Positions 1 through 8,464 of a stretch of 64,000 bases of DNA are shown here, in pieces; position 1 is the first letter of the stretch, and every line of letters starts with the position of its first letter. The position numbers were made by a program, and so were the translations under genes. This stretch comes from JAEXOD01 sp964652025 (lineage in GTDB: Bacteria; Bacteroidota; Ignavibacteria; Ignavibacteriales; Melioribacteraceae): contig CAZYZX010000004.1 in NCBI GenBank assembly GCA_964652025.1, forward strand, positions 62,001 to 126,000, in the 5' to 3' direction. The notes under the pieces were generated by a model that saw nothing but the letters and a program-made list of their open reading frames with translations, was not told where the DNA came from and searched no databases.

Positions 1-365
1 AGCATATAGTCATTTATAATTACTGTTGGTGTTTCAATAGCTTGTGGAATTAAATAAACTACTATACCCGTTTTACCATTTTCTGTAAAATTATACTCAG
101 TTATTTTTTCTTTATAAGCAATATGTGTTATCTTTAAACGTACTTTACCTTCTAAAAAATTATTAAAGTAAAAATAGCCTTTACTATCAGTTGTTGCATA
201 TAATTTTGTATCTAATACAAAAACAATTGCATTTGCAATAGGTTTGTTAGTTTCGGCATCGTAAACATACCCTTTTACATTTAGCATTTCTGCTAAAATA
301 TTATTAAACATAAAAAACAAAACGGCAAACAAAAAATGTTTGCCGTAAGATTTAATAATTACCAT
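1..365 (-). CDS. TonB-dependent receptor N-terminus (partial)
   Basis: This gene is read leftwards and cut by the window start, so only about 121 N-terminal residues are visible. From the ATG at 365 there is a lysine-containing N-region and a hydrophobic stretch (FLFAVLFFMF), consistent with a signal peptide. A CarboxypepD_reg-like beta-sandwich follows, with the signatures NVKGYVYDAETNKPIANA and TTDSKGYFYFNNF. This domain typically precedes the plug of Bacteroidota-type outer-membrane receptors. The start lies 2 bases after the stop of the lipoprotein gene upstream. A later ATG (at about residue 19) is possible but would remove the signal peptide. The substrate is unknown; the neighbours hint at a metal. 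The barrel itself is not seen, so the family assignment is inference. Confidence 0.65.
   Translation of the reverse strand, partial: MVIIKSYGKHFLFAVLFFMFNNILAEMLNVKGYVYDAETNKPIANAIVFVLDTKLYATTDSKGYFYFNNFLEGKVRLKITHIAYKEKITEYNFTENGKTGIVVYLIPQAIETPTVIINDYM
308..346 (-). terminator. Intrinsic terminator-like hairpin inside receptor start
   Basis: On the minus strand a 9-bp perfect stem (ACGGCAAAC pairing with GTTTGCCGT, 322-346) encloses a 7-base loop and is followed by a T-rich tract (TTTGTTTTTT). It begins about 22 bases after the stop codon of the lipoprotein gene. It also lies inside the predicted signal-peptide coding part of the next gene. It could terminate the lipoprotein transcript or attenuate the receptor. 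Confidence 0.6.
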
Positions 366-367
366 AA

Positions 368-1201
368 TTAAAGCACCGTAATATTAATTGGATAAAATGT
401 TTTGGCAACAACTCCTCCATGTTTTAATTTTACGGTAAGCTTTGTATTACCAACAGATTTACCTTTTAGCTTAAATGCATAAGGCTCATTAACCACAAGT
501 CCGGTTACTTCTGCAATAGATAAATTATCCACAACAAACTCTACACTGTGCTCTGCTATGGAAGGTTGAAATATACGCCCCTGCGCATCCTTAAAATAAA
601 CGACCATATGATTTGTTGTCTGGTTAGCGGCTAATTTTATTAGCCCTGTTGTGTTGCCAACTAAATCTACAGTTGCAAGGGTGCTATCAGTTGCTTCATC
701 TTTTATAAGCATAATAGCTGGTTCGCCATGTGCTCCTTCCATATTTTTAACAACTATTGGAATTAACCCACTTCTATAATCTGCATGACCACTATGCATA
801 ATAAAAAATTGAATTGTTGTTTTACCTTCTTTTAATCCATCCAAATGGAACTCATAACCACCTTCTTCTCCTTCGTGTTGATAAACTTTAGCTATAGTTT
901 TATCTCCAATTTCATAACCTAAATATTTATCTTTATCTGTAGGTGGTTGTATAATTTTTTCGTTTACATCATAAAATTTAATAAACATTGCTTCGCTACG
1001 TGCATTAAGTGGGGCATATAAAGTATCTGTTGTTACACCTCGTAATATCTTTACTACCAAAGCACCACTTGCATCCGTAATTGCTGTACCTATTGCTTCA
1101 AAATGCTCTGCTTGGTTTATAGTTTTTGTATCTTTATCGCATGCTATTAAAAATAAAGATGAAATTATAACAAATAATATTAAAAATTGTTTTTTAAACA
1201 T
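368..1201 (-). CDS. Lipoprotein of unknown function
   Basis: 277 residues. The N-terminus (MFKKQFLILFVIISSLFLIAC) is a lipoprotein signal with lipobox LIAC, so the mature protein should be anchored through Cys21. The remainder looks like two beta-rich segments ending in similar phrases (YEFHLDGLKEGKTTIQFFI near 115-135 and YAFKLKGKSVGNTKLTVKL near 243-261), suggesting a duplicated Ig-like fold. I do not recognise a named family. A strong Shine-Dalgarno (GGAGG) precedes the ATG, which fixes the start. It lies between a His-rich small membrane protein and a TonB-dependent receptor, so a role in capturing the receptor's substrate, possibly a metal, is plausible but unproven. Confidence 0.7.
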   Translation of the reverse strand: MFKKQFLILFVIISSLFLIACDKDTKTINQAEHFEAIGTAITDASGALVVKILRGVTTDTLYAPLNARSEAMFIKFYDVNEKIIQPPTDKDKYLGYEIGDKTIAKVYQHEGEEGGYEFHLDGLKEGKTTIQFFIMHSGHADYRSGLIPIVVKNMEGAHGEPAIMLIKDEATDSTLATVDLVGNTTGLIKLAANQTTNHMVVYFKDAQGRIFQPSIAEHSVEFVVDNLSIAEVTGLVVNEPYAFKLKGKSVGNTKLTVKLKHGGVVAKTFYPINITVL

Positions 1202-1278
1202 TTTTCCTCCAAAAAATTTAAAATAATTAAAATGCTTTTAATTAAAGCAATTACAAAAAATATAATTACTATTAAAAA

Positions 1279-1638
1279 TTATAAATTTATTGGAGGTGCC
1301 CTAAGAAAGTTATTAAAGATGGGGATAGAATAGAAAAATTTATCATTTTCTATACTGCTATTAATATCTTTAGTTAAATAATTATAATTATAGGAAACTA
1401 AATTTATGTTAGAAACTATAGAATTTGCGAAATAATGTATTTCGCATTTATCGTAATTATGTTCTGGTTGTGGAAATGGAGTGGATAGATGTTGATTTTC
1501 TTTTATACTTATTAAATTAAGTTTATGATGGTGTAAGCCACCAACAGCTAATATTAATAAATAACCAACTAAAACAGAAAATACAAAAAAGTTGGAATTT
1601 CTTTTTACTATACTAAAAACAGAATTTTTAAATTTCAT
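1279..1638 (-). CDS. Small membrane-anchored protein with His triplet
   Basis: 119 residues. One hydrophobic segment (about residues 16-34) is followed at once by GGLHHHK, then a PEHNYDKCEIH stretch (Cys about 65), and the protein ends in LRAPPINL. A transmembrane segment, a His cluster, a Cys/His pair and a C-terminal RAPP motif resemble small DUF2946-like proteins often found beside metal-related TonB receptors; that resemblance is from memory and is not a search result. It sits 77 bases upstream of the lipoprotein gene in the same direction. No Shine-Dalgarno is evident. Confidence 0.6.
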   Translation of the reverse strand: MKFKNSVFSIVKRNSNFFVFSVLVGYLLILAVGGLHHHKLNLISIKENQHLSTPFPQPEHNYDKCEIHYFANSIVSNINLVSYNYNYLTKDINSSIENDKFFYSIPIFNNFLRAPPINL

Positions 1639-1711
1639 ATTTAAAACTATATAATAAAAATATAAATATCAACACGAAAAATTAAACAATATTTGTTATA
1701 TAAAAGTTTAA

Positions 1712-3178
1712 TTAGAATTGGAAATATATAAAGGGTTGAACTTCTGCAGATTTTAATTGGATAATTAATTGCACAGTTAATATAAATATAATTGCTTGGA
1801 AAACTACCGGTAGCTCGCTAAATTTTTTAGTAATAATTGGATTTTTATCCAATGGAATAAATTGACTAGCAAAGCCAGTAATTAATAAAAATACCCAAAG
1901 TTGCTTAGAGGAGATAAATGGCAAAACATAATCTAAGTTAAAATTAAATATTATTGAATTTATTACTTGCCAAGCAGTGGCAAAATCTACAGCCCTAAAA
2001 AATATCCATAAGAAAGCTACAAAGTGAAATGTGAAAAGCAAACTAAAGGTTTTCCAAACTTTTGTTTCAAAAAATTTACCTTTAACATTTGCAGCAAAAT
2101 ATTTATGAATCGCTAAACCAAGTCCATGCATTCCACCCCAAAAAACAAATTTCCAACTAGCACCATGCCATAAACCACCAATTAACATAGTTAACATTAA
2201 AAATATATATTGTTTAACAATCCCCTTTCTATTTCCTCCCATAGGAATATATACATAATCCCTTAACCAAAATGATAAAGAAATATGCCACCTACGCCAA
2301 AATTCGGTAATATTTAAAGATTGGTATGGACGTTTAAAATTATCCCCAAGCTGGTAACCTAAAAGTTTAGCAATACCTATAGCGATATCGCTGTATCCGC
2401 TAAAATCACAGTAAATTTGCAAAGTATATCCATAAACAGCAAATAAATTTTCAACACCACTATAACCGGTTGGATTATCAAAAACGATATCAACAAATTG
2501 AGCAATATAATCTGCTATAATTGCTTTTTTAATTAAGCCTTTAATTATTAATAAAAATCCTTCGTTAATTTCGTTTTTATCTAATACTACTGGTTGTTGC
2601 AATTGTGGTAAAAAGAACTTTGCCCTTACAATTGGTCCTGCAACTAGATGAGGAAAGAAAGTCATATAAAATGCATAGTCCCAAAAGTTATGAGTAGGTT
2701 CTATTTCACCTCTGTAAATATCTATTATATAGCTTAATGTTTGGAAAGTATAAAACGAAATCCCAATTGGCAAAAAGATATCCCATGCAGTGTATTTAAA
2801 GCTAAAAATTTCTGAAAGATTTAATAAAATAAAATTAGTATATTTAAAGTATGCAAGCAATCCTAAGCTGCTGCAAATTGAAAGCAAAAGCCAAGCTAAT
2901 TTTTTTTGTTTTGTTGTGGCTTTGGCAATGTTTAAACCAATCCAATAATCAAAAACAATTGTAAATAATAGTACCCCAAGATATAAACCACTAGATTTAT
3001 AATAAAAGAAAAAGCTAAAAGCCAAAACATAAAATGTTCTAACCGTTTTATTTTGATAAAGATAAGAATACCCAAGCAAAAAGAAAGTAAAAAATAATAA
3101 AAACGTTCCGCTATTAAAAAGCATAACGTTTTTAGGGTCATACAAAAAAAGTTCAGAAAATGCTTTTGCTAAATCCAT
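1712..3178 (-). CDS. MBOAT family O-acyltransferase (AlgI-like)
   Basis: 488 residues, very hydrophobic, with roughly ten or more membrane segments. The AlgI-type signatures are clear: WRRWHISLSFWLRDYVYIP around residues 294-312 (His298) and GGLWHGASWKFVFWG around 334-348, with His338 as the expected catalytic residue. AlgI-type enzymes move acyl groups across the cytoplasmic membrane for O-acetylation of exported polysaccharides or other cell-surface molecules. The gene immediately upstream (stop 2 bases before this ATG) encodes an SGNH-fold protein, the usual partner type. No alginate or cellulose synthesis genes lie nearby, so the acceptor is unknown. Confidence 0.9.
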   Translation of the reverse strand: MDLAKAFSELFLYDPKNVMLFNSGTFLLFFTFFLLGYSYLYQNKTVRTFYVLAFSFFFYYKSSGLYLGVLLFTIVFDYWIGLNIAKATTKQKKLAWLLLSICSSLGLLAYFKYTNFILLNLSEIFSFKYTAWDIFLPIGISFYTFQTLSYIIDIYRGEIEPTHNFWDYAFYMTFFPHLVAGPIVRAKFFLPQLQQPVVLDKNEINEGFLLIIKGLIKKAIIADYIAQFVDIVFDNPTGYSGVENLFAVYGYTLQIYCDFSGYSDIAIGIAKLLGYQLGDNFKRPYQSLNITEFWRRWHISLSFWLRDYVYIPMGGNRKGIVKQYIFLMLTMLIGGLWHGASWKFVFWGGMHGLGLAIHKYFAANVKGKFFETKVWKTFSLLFTFHFVAFLWIFFRAVDFATAWQVINSIIFNFNLDYVLPFISSKQLWVFLLITGFASQFIPLDKNPIITKKFSELPVVFQAIIFILTVQLIIQLKSAEVQPFIYFQF

Positions 3179-3180
3179 AT

Positions 3181-3993
3181 TTATTTGGGTGGTTTTAATA
3201 ATACTAAATGAGGATTTTTATTATATTTTTTAATAGGCACAGTTAATTTAATTGGATATTTACTCTTCTTTTCTATAAAAACAGCAATACTATCCATCCA
3301 CTTTGCCGCACTTTGCATTGTTGGGTGTGCCCCATCTTTTAATCTATCATAAGTTAAATTTTTAGAAAGGAAAAACCTTTCTTTTCCAACAATTTTTGCA
3401 ATACTATCATTTATTCCAGTATCTTTTTTCCAATTTGGTGGACCTACCCAAATACTTTTAACATCTCGTAATTGTTTTTCAATATTTCTAATATATTCAG
3501 CCCGGTCATTTAAATCTCTAACAAAAAGCTCGTTACCACCAATTACAAAAATTACGTAATTTGGTTTAAATCTTTTTATATAATGCTTTAGTGTATCGTT
3601 TATTGCCCAATATTTTGTAGAAGAACTATACCAAATAACACCGTTAAAATTATACCCATTTTCTATGCAATAATCGTTAAATCTAAGTGCTAACCCATGC
3701 AGCATAGAGTCACCAATCATCAAAATATTAAGCTTGCTAGTATCGGCTTTTACGGTATCAGTTTGTTCAGTTACTTCTTCAGTATCACTTTCTTCTGTTT
3801 TTTCTTCTTTATCAAAACCAAGTACATTAGCAACAGCTTTTTTGTCTATAAATGAGGGAGCTTCGTTCCTTTTAATAGTTAAAGTAATATCTTCATCAAA
3901 CAATGAATAAATATTAACAACTATTATTGTAATAAATAAAATTGATATTATTTTATTTAAAGGTGTACCCATCAATAGTCCACAAAAAATCAT
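3181..3993 (-). CDS. SGNH-fold hydrolase/acyl-transfer partner
   Basis: 270 residues. After a single N-terminal membrane segment (about 12-32) comes an acidic, low-complexity linker (about 60-86), then an SGNH domain with block I IGDSMLHG (Ser96), a GGNE motif (block III) and block V DGAHPT (Asp220, His223). The complete Ser-Asp-His set suggests an active esterase or acyltransferase outside the membrane, comparable in role to AlgJ/AlgX-like proteins. It is translationally close to the MBOAT gene (2-base gap), so the two probably act together. The start could be Met1 or Met8; neither has a convincing ribosome binding site. Confidence 0.8.
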   Translation of the reverse strand: MIFCGLLMGTPLNKIISILFITIIVVNIYSLFDEDITLTIKRNEAPSFIDKKAVANVLGFDKEEKTEESDTEEVTEQTDTVKADTSKLNILMIGDSMLHGLALRFNDYCIENGYNFNGVIWYSSSTKYWAINDTLKHYIKRFKPNYVIFVIGGNELFVRDLNDRAEYIRNIEKQLRDVKSIWVGPPNWKKDTGINDSIAKIVGKERFFLSKNLTYDRLKDGAHPTMQSAAKWMDSIAVFIEKKSKYPIKLTVPIKKYNKNPHLVLLKPPK

Positions 3994-4069
3994 TTTTAGC
4001 TAATTAAGTTACAAAAATTTTTTATATAAAAAAACTTTTAAATAATTGATAAAATAAAATTTGTATTTT

Positions 4070-5932
4070 TCAATTATTAAATAATGGGAATATTAAAGTT
4101 ATTTCTGTACCTTTATTAACTTCACTATTTATTAAAAACTCCCCTCCTAACTTAATAGTTAAGCGGTAAGAAATAGTTAATCCAAGCCCTGCACCTTCGT
4201 AATTACGGGTGTGTGCTAAATCTTCTTCTTGTTCAAATGGTTTAATAATTTTATCTAATTTGTTTTCATCAATACCTATACCAGTATCAATAATTTTAAT
4301 ATAAACAAAATCACCATCAACAAAACTTTTTAGGGTAACATTTCCATTTGGTTTATTATATTTAATAGCATTATCAACTAAATTTTCTAAAATCTTTAAA
4401 ATTTTGGTTTCATCAGATAAAATCTTTGGTTCTGAGGAGTCTAAATCCAAATTACTACTTAATTGGCTAGTTTGAACCCTATTAATAAATATATTAAAGA
4501 CCGTACGAATTACATAATTAACATTAACGGGCTCTTTTACAATATCATCAATACCACTTTCCAAGAAAGATATTTCTAATATATTATCTACTAATTTTAC
4601 TAACCTTTGAACTCCTTCTTTTAAGTAAGTAGTATATTCAAAAAGATAATCATACTCTTTATTTTTAATATCATCTTCTAATAAATCGCTATAGCCAGCA
4701 ATTGCATTTAAAGGAGTTCTAAATTCATGACTCATATTGGCTAAAAAGGCAGATTTTAGCTTATTTAGTTGTATCTCTTTTTCGTACGCAAGACGCAACT
4801 GTTCTTCTGCTTTAATTCTTTCCGTTAAATCTGTAAACGTAATTACATAAGTAACAATACCTAAATCTATTTGACTAAAATGACTAATTTTACAAATATA
4901 TTTATTATTGTTTGTGTTATCTGTATAATTTTTACTTAAAATAACAGCACTGGAATTATCTAAATCAAAAATCAATCCATTAACAAATTGATATATATTA
5001 CTATCTTTAATATCTTCAATTTCTAATGTCTCTTTTTTAGGTATGTTAAAACAATTATAAAATGCTTCGTTGGCACCTTCAAAAATAAAAGCATTATATT
5101 CTTTTCTGATAATTAAAATAGGGTCTGATATATTATTAATAATTAACTTTTGTCTTTCTGCAGAACGCAAAATAATTTGATTTTTTTCGATATACTCCGA
5201 TATATCATTTACAGTTAAAATAAAATTTACACTATCAACATAATTTTTAACAACAGGGTTTAGTTTAAGCTCTTTATAATATTTTTTACCATCAATAACT
5301 AAAGTAACTAAACTAACCCATTCAGTCTTTTTAAAAATTGCATTTTTTAATAACTGATAATCCTCAACTGTTAAAATAGGTTGCAAAACATCCGGCAAAA
5401 AACTATTATAAATATATTGAATTGAGGAATTAACTAAAGAATCGAAAGAACGCGAGGAATAATTTATAATACCTTTGTCATCTGTTATACAAACTGTAAC
5501 ATTCCCATATTCTAAAGCATTATGCAAATTATTAATTCTATCCTCAATACGTCTACGTTCTGCACCACCAGTAAAAACAAGCACCATTAGTTGATGTTCG
5601 TCAATAAAAATTCGTTCAATATCTACAAAATAATTATCTGGAACTGTGGAAATATTTTTTAATAAAAATATTTCAAAATGGAAACTGCTATATTTGCTGG
5701 ATACTAAACTTTGAATAAAAAGAGAAAGTGAAGGTTCTGATGGAATTAAGTTAATTGAATCCCCTTCAGATAAATTAAATAATGTGTTAAAAGATTTATT
5801 GGCATATTGAATAATCCCCTCGCTATTAACCAAAGCTAAAGGTTTTGTTTCTGGGGTTTCAATTAATGTCTTAAACTCGTTAATTGAATTAAATGATTTT
5901 TTTTCGTTTTCTTTATCAGTATTATTGTGCAT
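4070..5932 (-). CDS. PAS-domain sensor histidine kinase
   Basis: 620 residues, no membrane segments, so a cytoplasmic sensor. Three PAS-like regions (about 20-125, 140-250 and 258-375) precede a HisKA domain with FLANMSHEFRTPLNA (phospho-acceptor His402). A full HATPase follows with N-box LVDNAIKYNKPNG, G1 DTGIGID and G2 GAGLGLTIS. It is the last gene of the flagellar supercluster and overlaps the gene upstream by 11 bases, so it is probably co-expressed with motA/motB and the nearby receiver proteins. Those receivers, including the REC-DHp and single REC proteins, are natural phospho-partners, but this pairing is inferred from position only. Confidence 0.92.
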   Translation of the reverse strand: MHNNTDKENEKKSFNSINEFKTLIETPETKPLALVNSEGIIQYANKSFNTLFNLSEGDSINLIPSEPSLSLFIQSLVSSKYSSFHFEIFLLKNISTVPDNYFVDIERIFIDEHQLMVLVFTGGAERRRIEDRINNLHNALEYGNVTVCITDDKGIINYSSRSFDSLVNSSIQYIYNSFLPDVLQPILTVEDYQLLKNAIFKKTEWVSLVTLVIDGKKYYKELKLNPVVKNYVDSVNFILTVNDISEYIEKNQIILRSAERQKLIINNISDPILIIRKEYNAFIFEGANEAFYNCFNIPKKETLEIEDIKDSNIYQFVNGLIFDLDNSSAVILSKNYTDNTNNNKYICKISHFSQIDLGIVTYVITFTDLTERIKAEEQLRLAYEKEIQLNKLKSAFLANMSHEFRTPLNAIAGYSDLLEDDIKNKEYDYLFEYTTYLKEGVQRLVKLVDNILEISFLESGIDDIVKEPVNVNYVIRTVFNIFINRVQTSQLSSNLDLDSSEPKILSDETKILKILENLVDNAIKYNKPNGNVTLKSFVDGDFVYIKIIDTGIGIDENKLDKIIKPFEQEEDLAHTRNYEGAGLGLTISYRLTIKLGGEFLINSEVNKGTEITLIFPLFNN

Positions 5933-6584
5933 ATTCTTTAGAAATTCTTTCGATAATTAACGGCTCTAAACCGTCATATTCAAAAATATGATTTTCATTA
6001 AATTTAAATTTATCAAATTTTTGAATAAAAGTATATATCGCGTTCAAAATTTTTTCAAATTCTGCAAGAATTTCTTCTTTTATGCCGTCCAAAAGTCCAT
6101 TTAAAGTGTAACTATCCTCATTTGTTAATCTTGTACCATAAGAAAAAGAATTAATTTTATTAAATAAATTCTTTAACCCGGTTAATCGATAATTTTCTAT
6201 TTTTTCGTTTATGTTAATTTTATTTTTCTTTACAGAAATTTGCGCAGAAATAATGGAATTTCTGTAATTATCTTGAAAAGTTTTAGTAATGTATATTACT
6301 TGACGTAATTGTTTATAAAAATTATTAAGGTCTACCATCGTCCTAAATTCAAAATCAGAAATAATTAAAACTAAAAAAACCTTATTATCACTTGTAAAAC
6401 GGACTTCTTTAGCAAACCAATTTAATTTGGATAAATATACGGCTGCTGGTGAAAATGCAAGGGAATCCTTAGGAAAATGTTCTTTTACATGCGGTTGAGT
6501 AATAAATTTTTCATATGCGGATACATTCCTGCTTCTATCCCCATATGGTTTACTTGATTCGATATTTACAATTTTATCTAACAT
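5922..6584 (-). CDS. Unknown protein of flagellar cluster
   Basis: 220 residues, no signal peptide, membrane segment or domain I recognise. It begins with a polar region containing KPYGDRSRNVSAYEK and PKDSLAFSPAAVYLSKLNW, continues with a mixed alpha/beta part, and ends in long amphipathic helices (about 100-200). The SLSPAA-like phrase is reminiscent of the disordered N-termini of flagellar accessory proteins, but this is a weak resemblance. A very strong Shine-Dalgarno (AGGAGGGGAG) precedes the ATG, and the gene overlaps the following PAS kinase by 11 bases. Strong translation and coupling suggest a real function tied to the kinase or motor. Confidence 0.75.
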   Translation of the reverse strand: MLDKIVNIESSKPYGDRSRNVSAYEKFITQPHVKEHFPKDSLAFSPAAVYLSKLNWFAKEVRFTSDNKVFLVLIISDFEFRTMVDLNNFYKQLRQVIYITKTFQDNYRNSIISAQISVKKNKININEKIENYRLTGLKNLFNKINSFSYGTRLTNEDSYTLNGLLDGIKEEILAEFEKILNAIYTFIQKFDKFKFNENHIFEYDGLEPLIIERISKEYAQ

Positions 6585-6632
6585 AAAGTTTCTCCCCTCC
6601 TATTATCGAAAAAAAGTAAAAAAAAGTTTAAT

Positions 6633-7289
6633 TTAATCTAATTTTAACATTTTTTGATTTGCTGCGTAATCATCAAGCTGAGGATTTTCTAAGTGTTGTA
6701 ATGTTTTTACAAACTTTTCAATTCTTTTAATTGCTTCATTTATAATTTCAAAATCATCTTGAAATTTCTTTTGTAAGTTTTCAGATAGCTCTGAGTGGAC
6801 TGTTTCTATACTCATTTTTAAACTACTAAGTGGGTTGTTAATTCTATGCCCAATCGTACATGCCATTTCTACCAAAGCTTTATTATGCTCTATACCTTTA
6901 AGCTCGTTTTGCAAGTTATATATTCTTATACCGCTTCTTATTCTTGCAAGCAATTCTTGGTTTTCAATTGGTTTTACTAAAAAGTCGTCTGCTCCAACAT
7001 CTAAACCTGCAACCCTATCTTTTAAGGATGCACGCGCCGTTAATACAATAAAATAAATAGTTTTATATTCTTCTTTTTGCTTTAGCATATTACATAATTG
7101 CAAACCATCCATAACCGGCATTGTCCAATCTGCAATAATAACTTTAGGTTTATAATTCTTTAAAATTTCTAAAGCAACTAAGCCATTTTCAGCTGTTTTA
7201 ACTTCAAAACCATTTTTTACTAATAACCTATTTAATACAAATCTGGTATCTTCTTCGTCTTCTACTACTAATATTTTATCTTCAGGCAT
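6633..7289 (-). CDS. REC-DHp protein lacking kinase ATPase domain
   Basis: 218 residues. An N-terminal receiver (about 4-122) has the acidic pair and phospho-acceptor Asp54, T/S in LTAR and the KP motif LVKP. It is followed by a dimerisation and phosphotransfer helix pair whose H-box reads CTIGHRINNPLSSL (His148), closely resembling the HEINNPL box of histidine kinases. The protein stops about 70 residues later, without an ATP-binding domain. It therefore probably takes phosphate from, or passes it to, another protein. It overlaps the single REC gene upstream by 8 bases and precedes the unknown protein and PAS kinase. Confidence 0.85.
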   Translation of the reverse strand: MPEDKILVVEDEEDTRFVLNRLLVKNGFEVKTAENGLVALEILKNYKPKVIIADWTMPVMDGLQLCNMLKQKEEYKTIYFIVLTARASLKDRVAGLDVGADDFLVKPIENQELLARIRSGIRIYNLQNELKGIEHNKALVEMACTIGHRINNPLSSLKMSIETVHSELSENLQKKFQDDFEIINEAIKRIEKFVKTLQHLENPQLDDYAANQKMLKLD

Positions 7290-7689
7290 TTCTATCTAAT
7301 AAATTATTAACTTTATTTAATAAATCATTATAATCAACAATTGGTTTTATAATATAATCATCAGCTTTGCTAATATCAAGGTAATTACTTTCCCCACCTT
7401 TGTTTTTATAAGCAGTAACAAGCATAACAGGAATATCTTTAAATTTATCATCCTCCTTAATTTTTCTAGTAATAATAACACCATCAACTTTTTCTTGATT
7501 AACAAAAGTATTCTTTAAATTAATATCCATAATTATTAAATCAATTTTTTGATTATTTAGAATATTAAATACTTCATCACCATCTTCAGTTTGAATAATA
7601 TTAAAACCAAATTTAGTAAACAAAAAATCGTAAAACTGCCTAGTAAAAGGGTCATCCTCTACAACAAGCAAGGTTGTTAAGTTATTCAT
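7282..7689 (-). CDS. Single-domain response regulator
   Basis: 135 residues consisting of one CheY-like receiver: acidic residues in VVEDDP, phospho-acceptor Asp55 in LIIMDINL, and the conserved Lys in YIIKP. There is no output domain, so it probably acts by protein contact, for example as a motor-binding or phosphorelay intermediate. It has an insertion after the active-site Asp (INLKNTFVNQEKVDG), longer than in typical CheY. It lies 5 bases downstream of motB and overlaps the REC-DHp gene by 8 bases. Whether it is the CheY of this organism cannot be decided from sequence alone. Confidence 0.9.
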   Translation of the reverse strand: MNNLTTLLVVEDDPFTRQFYDFLFTKFGFNIIQTEDGDEVFNILNNQKIDLIIMDINLKNTFVNQEKVDGVIITRKIKEDDKFKDIPVMLVTAYKNKGGESNYLDISKADDYIIKPIVDYNDLLNKVNNLLDRNA

Positions 7690-7694
7690 ATCAA

Positions 7695-8459
7695 CTAAAA
7701 TTTATATTTTACAATTATGCTAATTCTTCTGTTCTTCTCTGAATAAGGTTCATCTGGTAATCTTAATTTATTATCTGCCCAACCTCTTACTTGTTCTATT
7801 TGTGTAGGCAGCAACCCACCAGAAATTAAAGCACGACGTGCAGAGTTAGCGCGGTCACTGCTAAGTTCAAAGTTACTGTAACCTTGCCCACTAGCAGAAT
7901 AAGGTCGGCTATCGGTATGCCCTTCTATTATAACTTTATTAGATAATTTGGAAAGCTCTTTGCCTATAATCTGCAAAATTTTAGTTGCTTGTGGTTTAAG
8001 TGTAGAAGTACCCACCTCAAAAAATGCATCTTTTTCGGTATCCATAACTTCAATTTTTAAACCTTCATCAGTAATTTCGGCTTGTATTTGATTAATAATT
8101 TGCTGGAACTCTGGACTTGAAGAAATCTCTTTTATAATATCGTCACCCATCTTCTTTAAGGCTTGCCTTTCTGCTTCCTTTTGGTTTAAAATATCCTTAA
8201 CTTCGGTAGCGGGATTTTTAGGACCTCCTTTTAAAGGACTTGCACCTTGACCAACACCTACACCAAATGGATTATTGAAATAATTAGCAACTGCTTGTTT
8301 AACTTCCTCACTTTGACCTAAAACCCATAAAACTATAAATAAAGCCATCATTGCGGTAACAAAGTCTGCATATGCAACTTTCCACGCACCACCGTGGTGA
8401 CCATGTCCGCCTTTTTTCCCCTTTTTTATTATTATGGGTTCATTATTCTGGCCTTCCAT
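7695..8459 (-). CDS. motB: Flagellar motor stator protein MotB
   Basis: 254 residues. The N-terminus has a Lys/Gly/His-rich cytoplasmic tail and one membrane segment with the MotB plug signature KVAYADFVTAMMALFIVLWV, where Asp32 is the ion-carrying residue. The C-terminal OmpA-like peptidoglycan-binding domain (about 135-254) includes IIEGHTDSRPYS and LSSDRANSARRAL. The YADF..AMMA context resembles proton-type rather than sodium-type stators, which is inference. It lies 5 bases from motA, as usual, and forms the stator with MotA. Confidence 0.96.
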   Translation of the reverse strand: MEGQNNEPIIIKKGKKGGHGHHGGAWKVAYADFVTAMMALFIVLWVLGQSEEVKQAVANYFNNPFGVGVGQGASPLKGGPKNPATEVKDILNQKEAERQALKKMGDDIIKEISSSPEFQQIINQIQAEITDEGLKIEVMDTEKDAFFEVGTSTLKPQATKILQIIGKELSKLSNKVIIEGHTDSRPYSASGQGYSNFELSSDRANSARRALISGGLLPTQIEQVRGWADNKLRLPDEPYSEKNRRISIIVKYKF

Positions 8460-8464
8460 CTATA

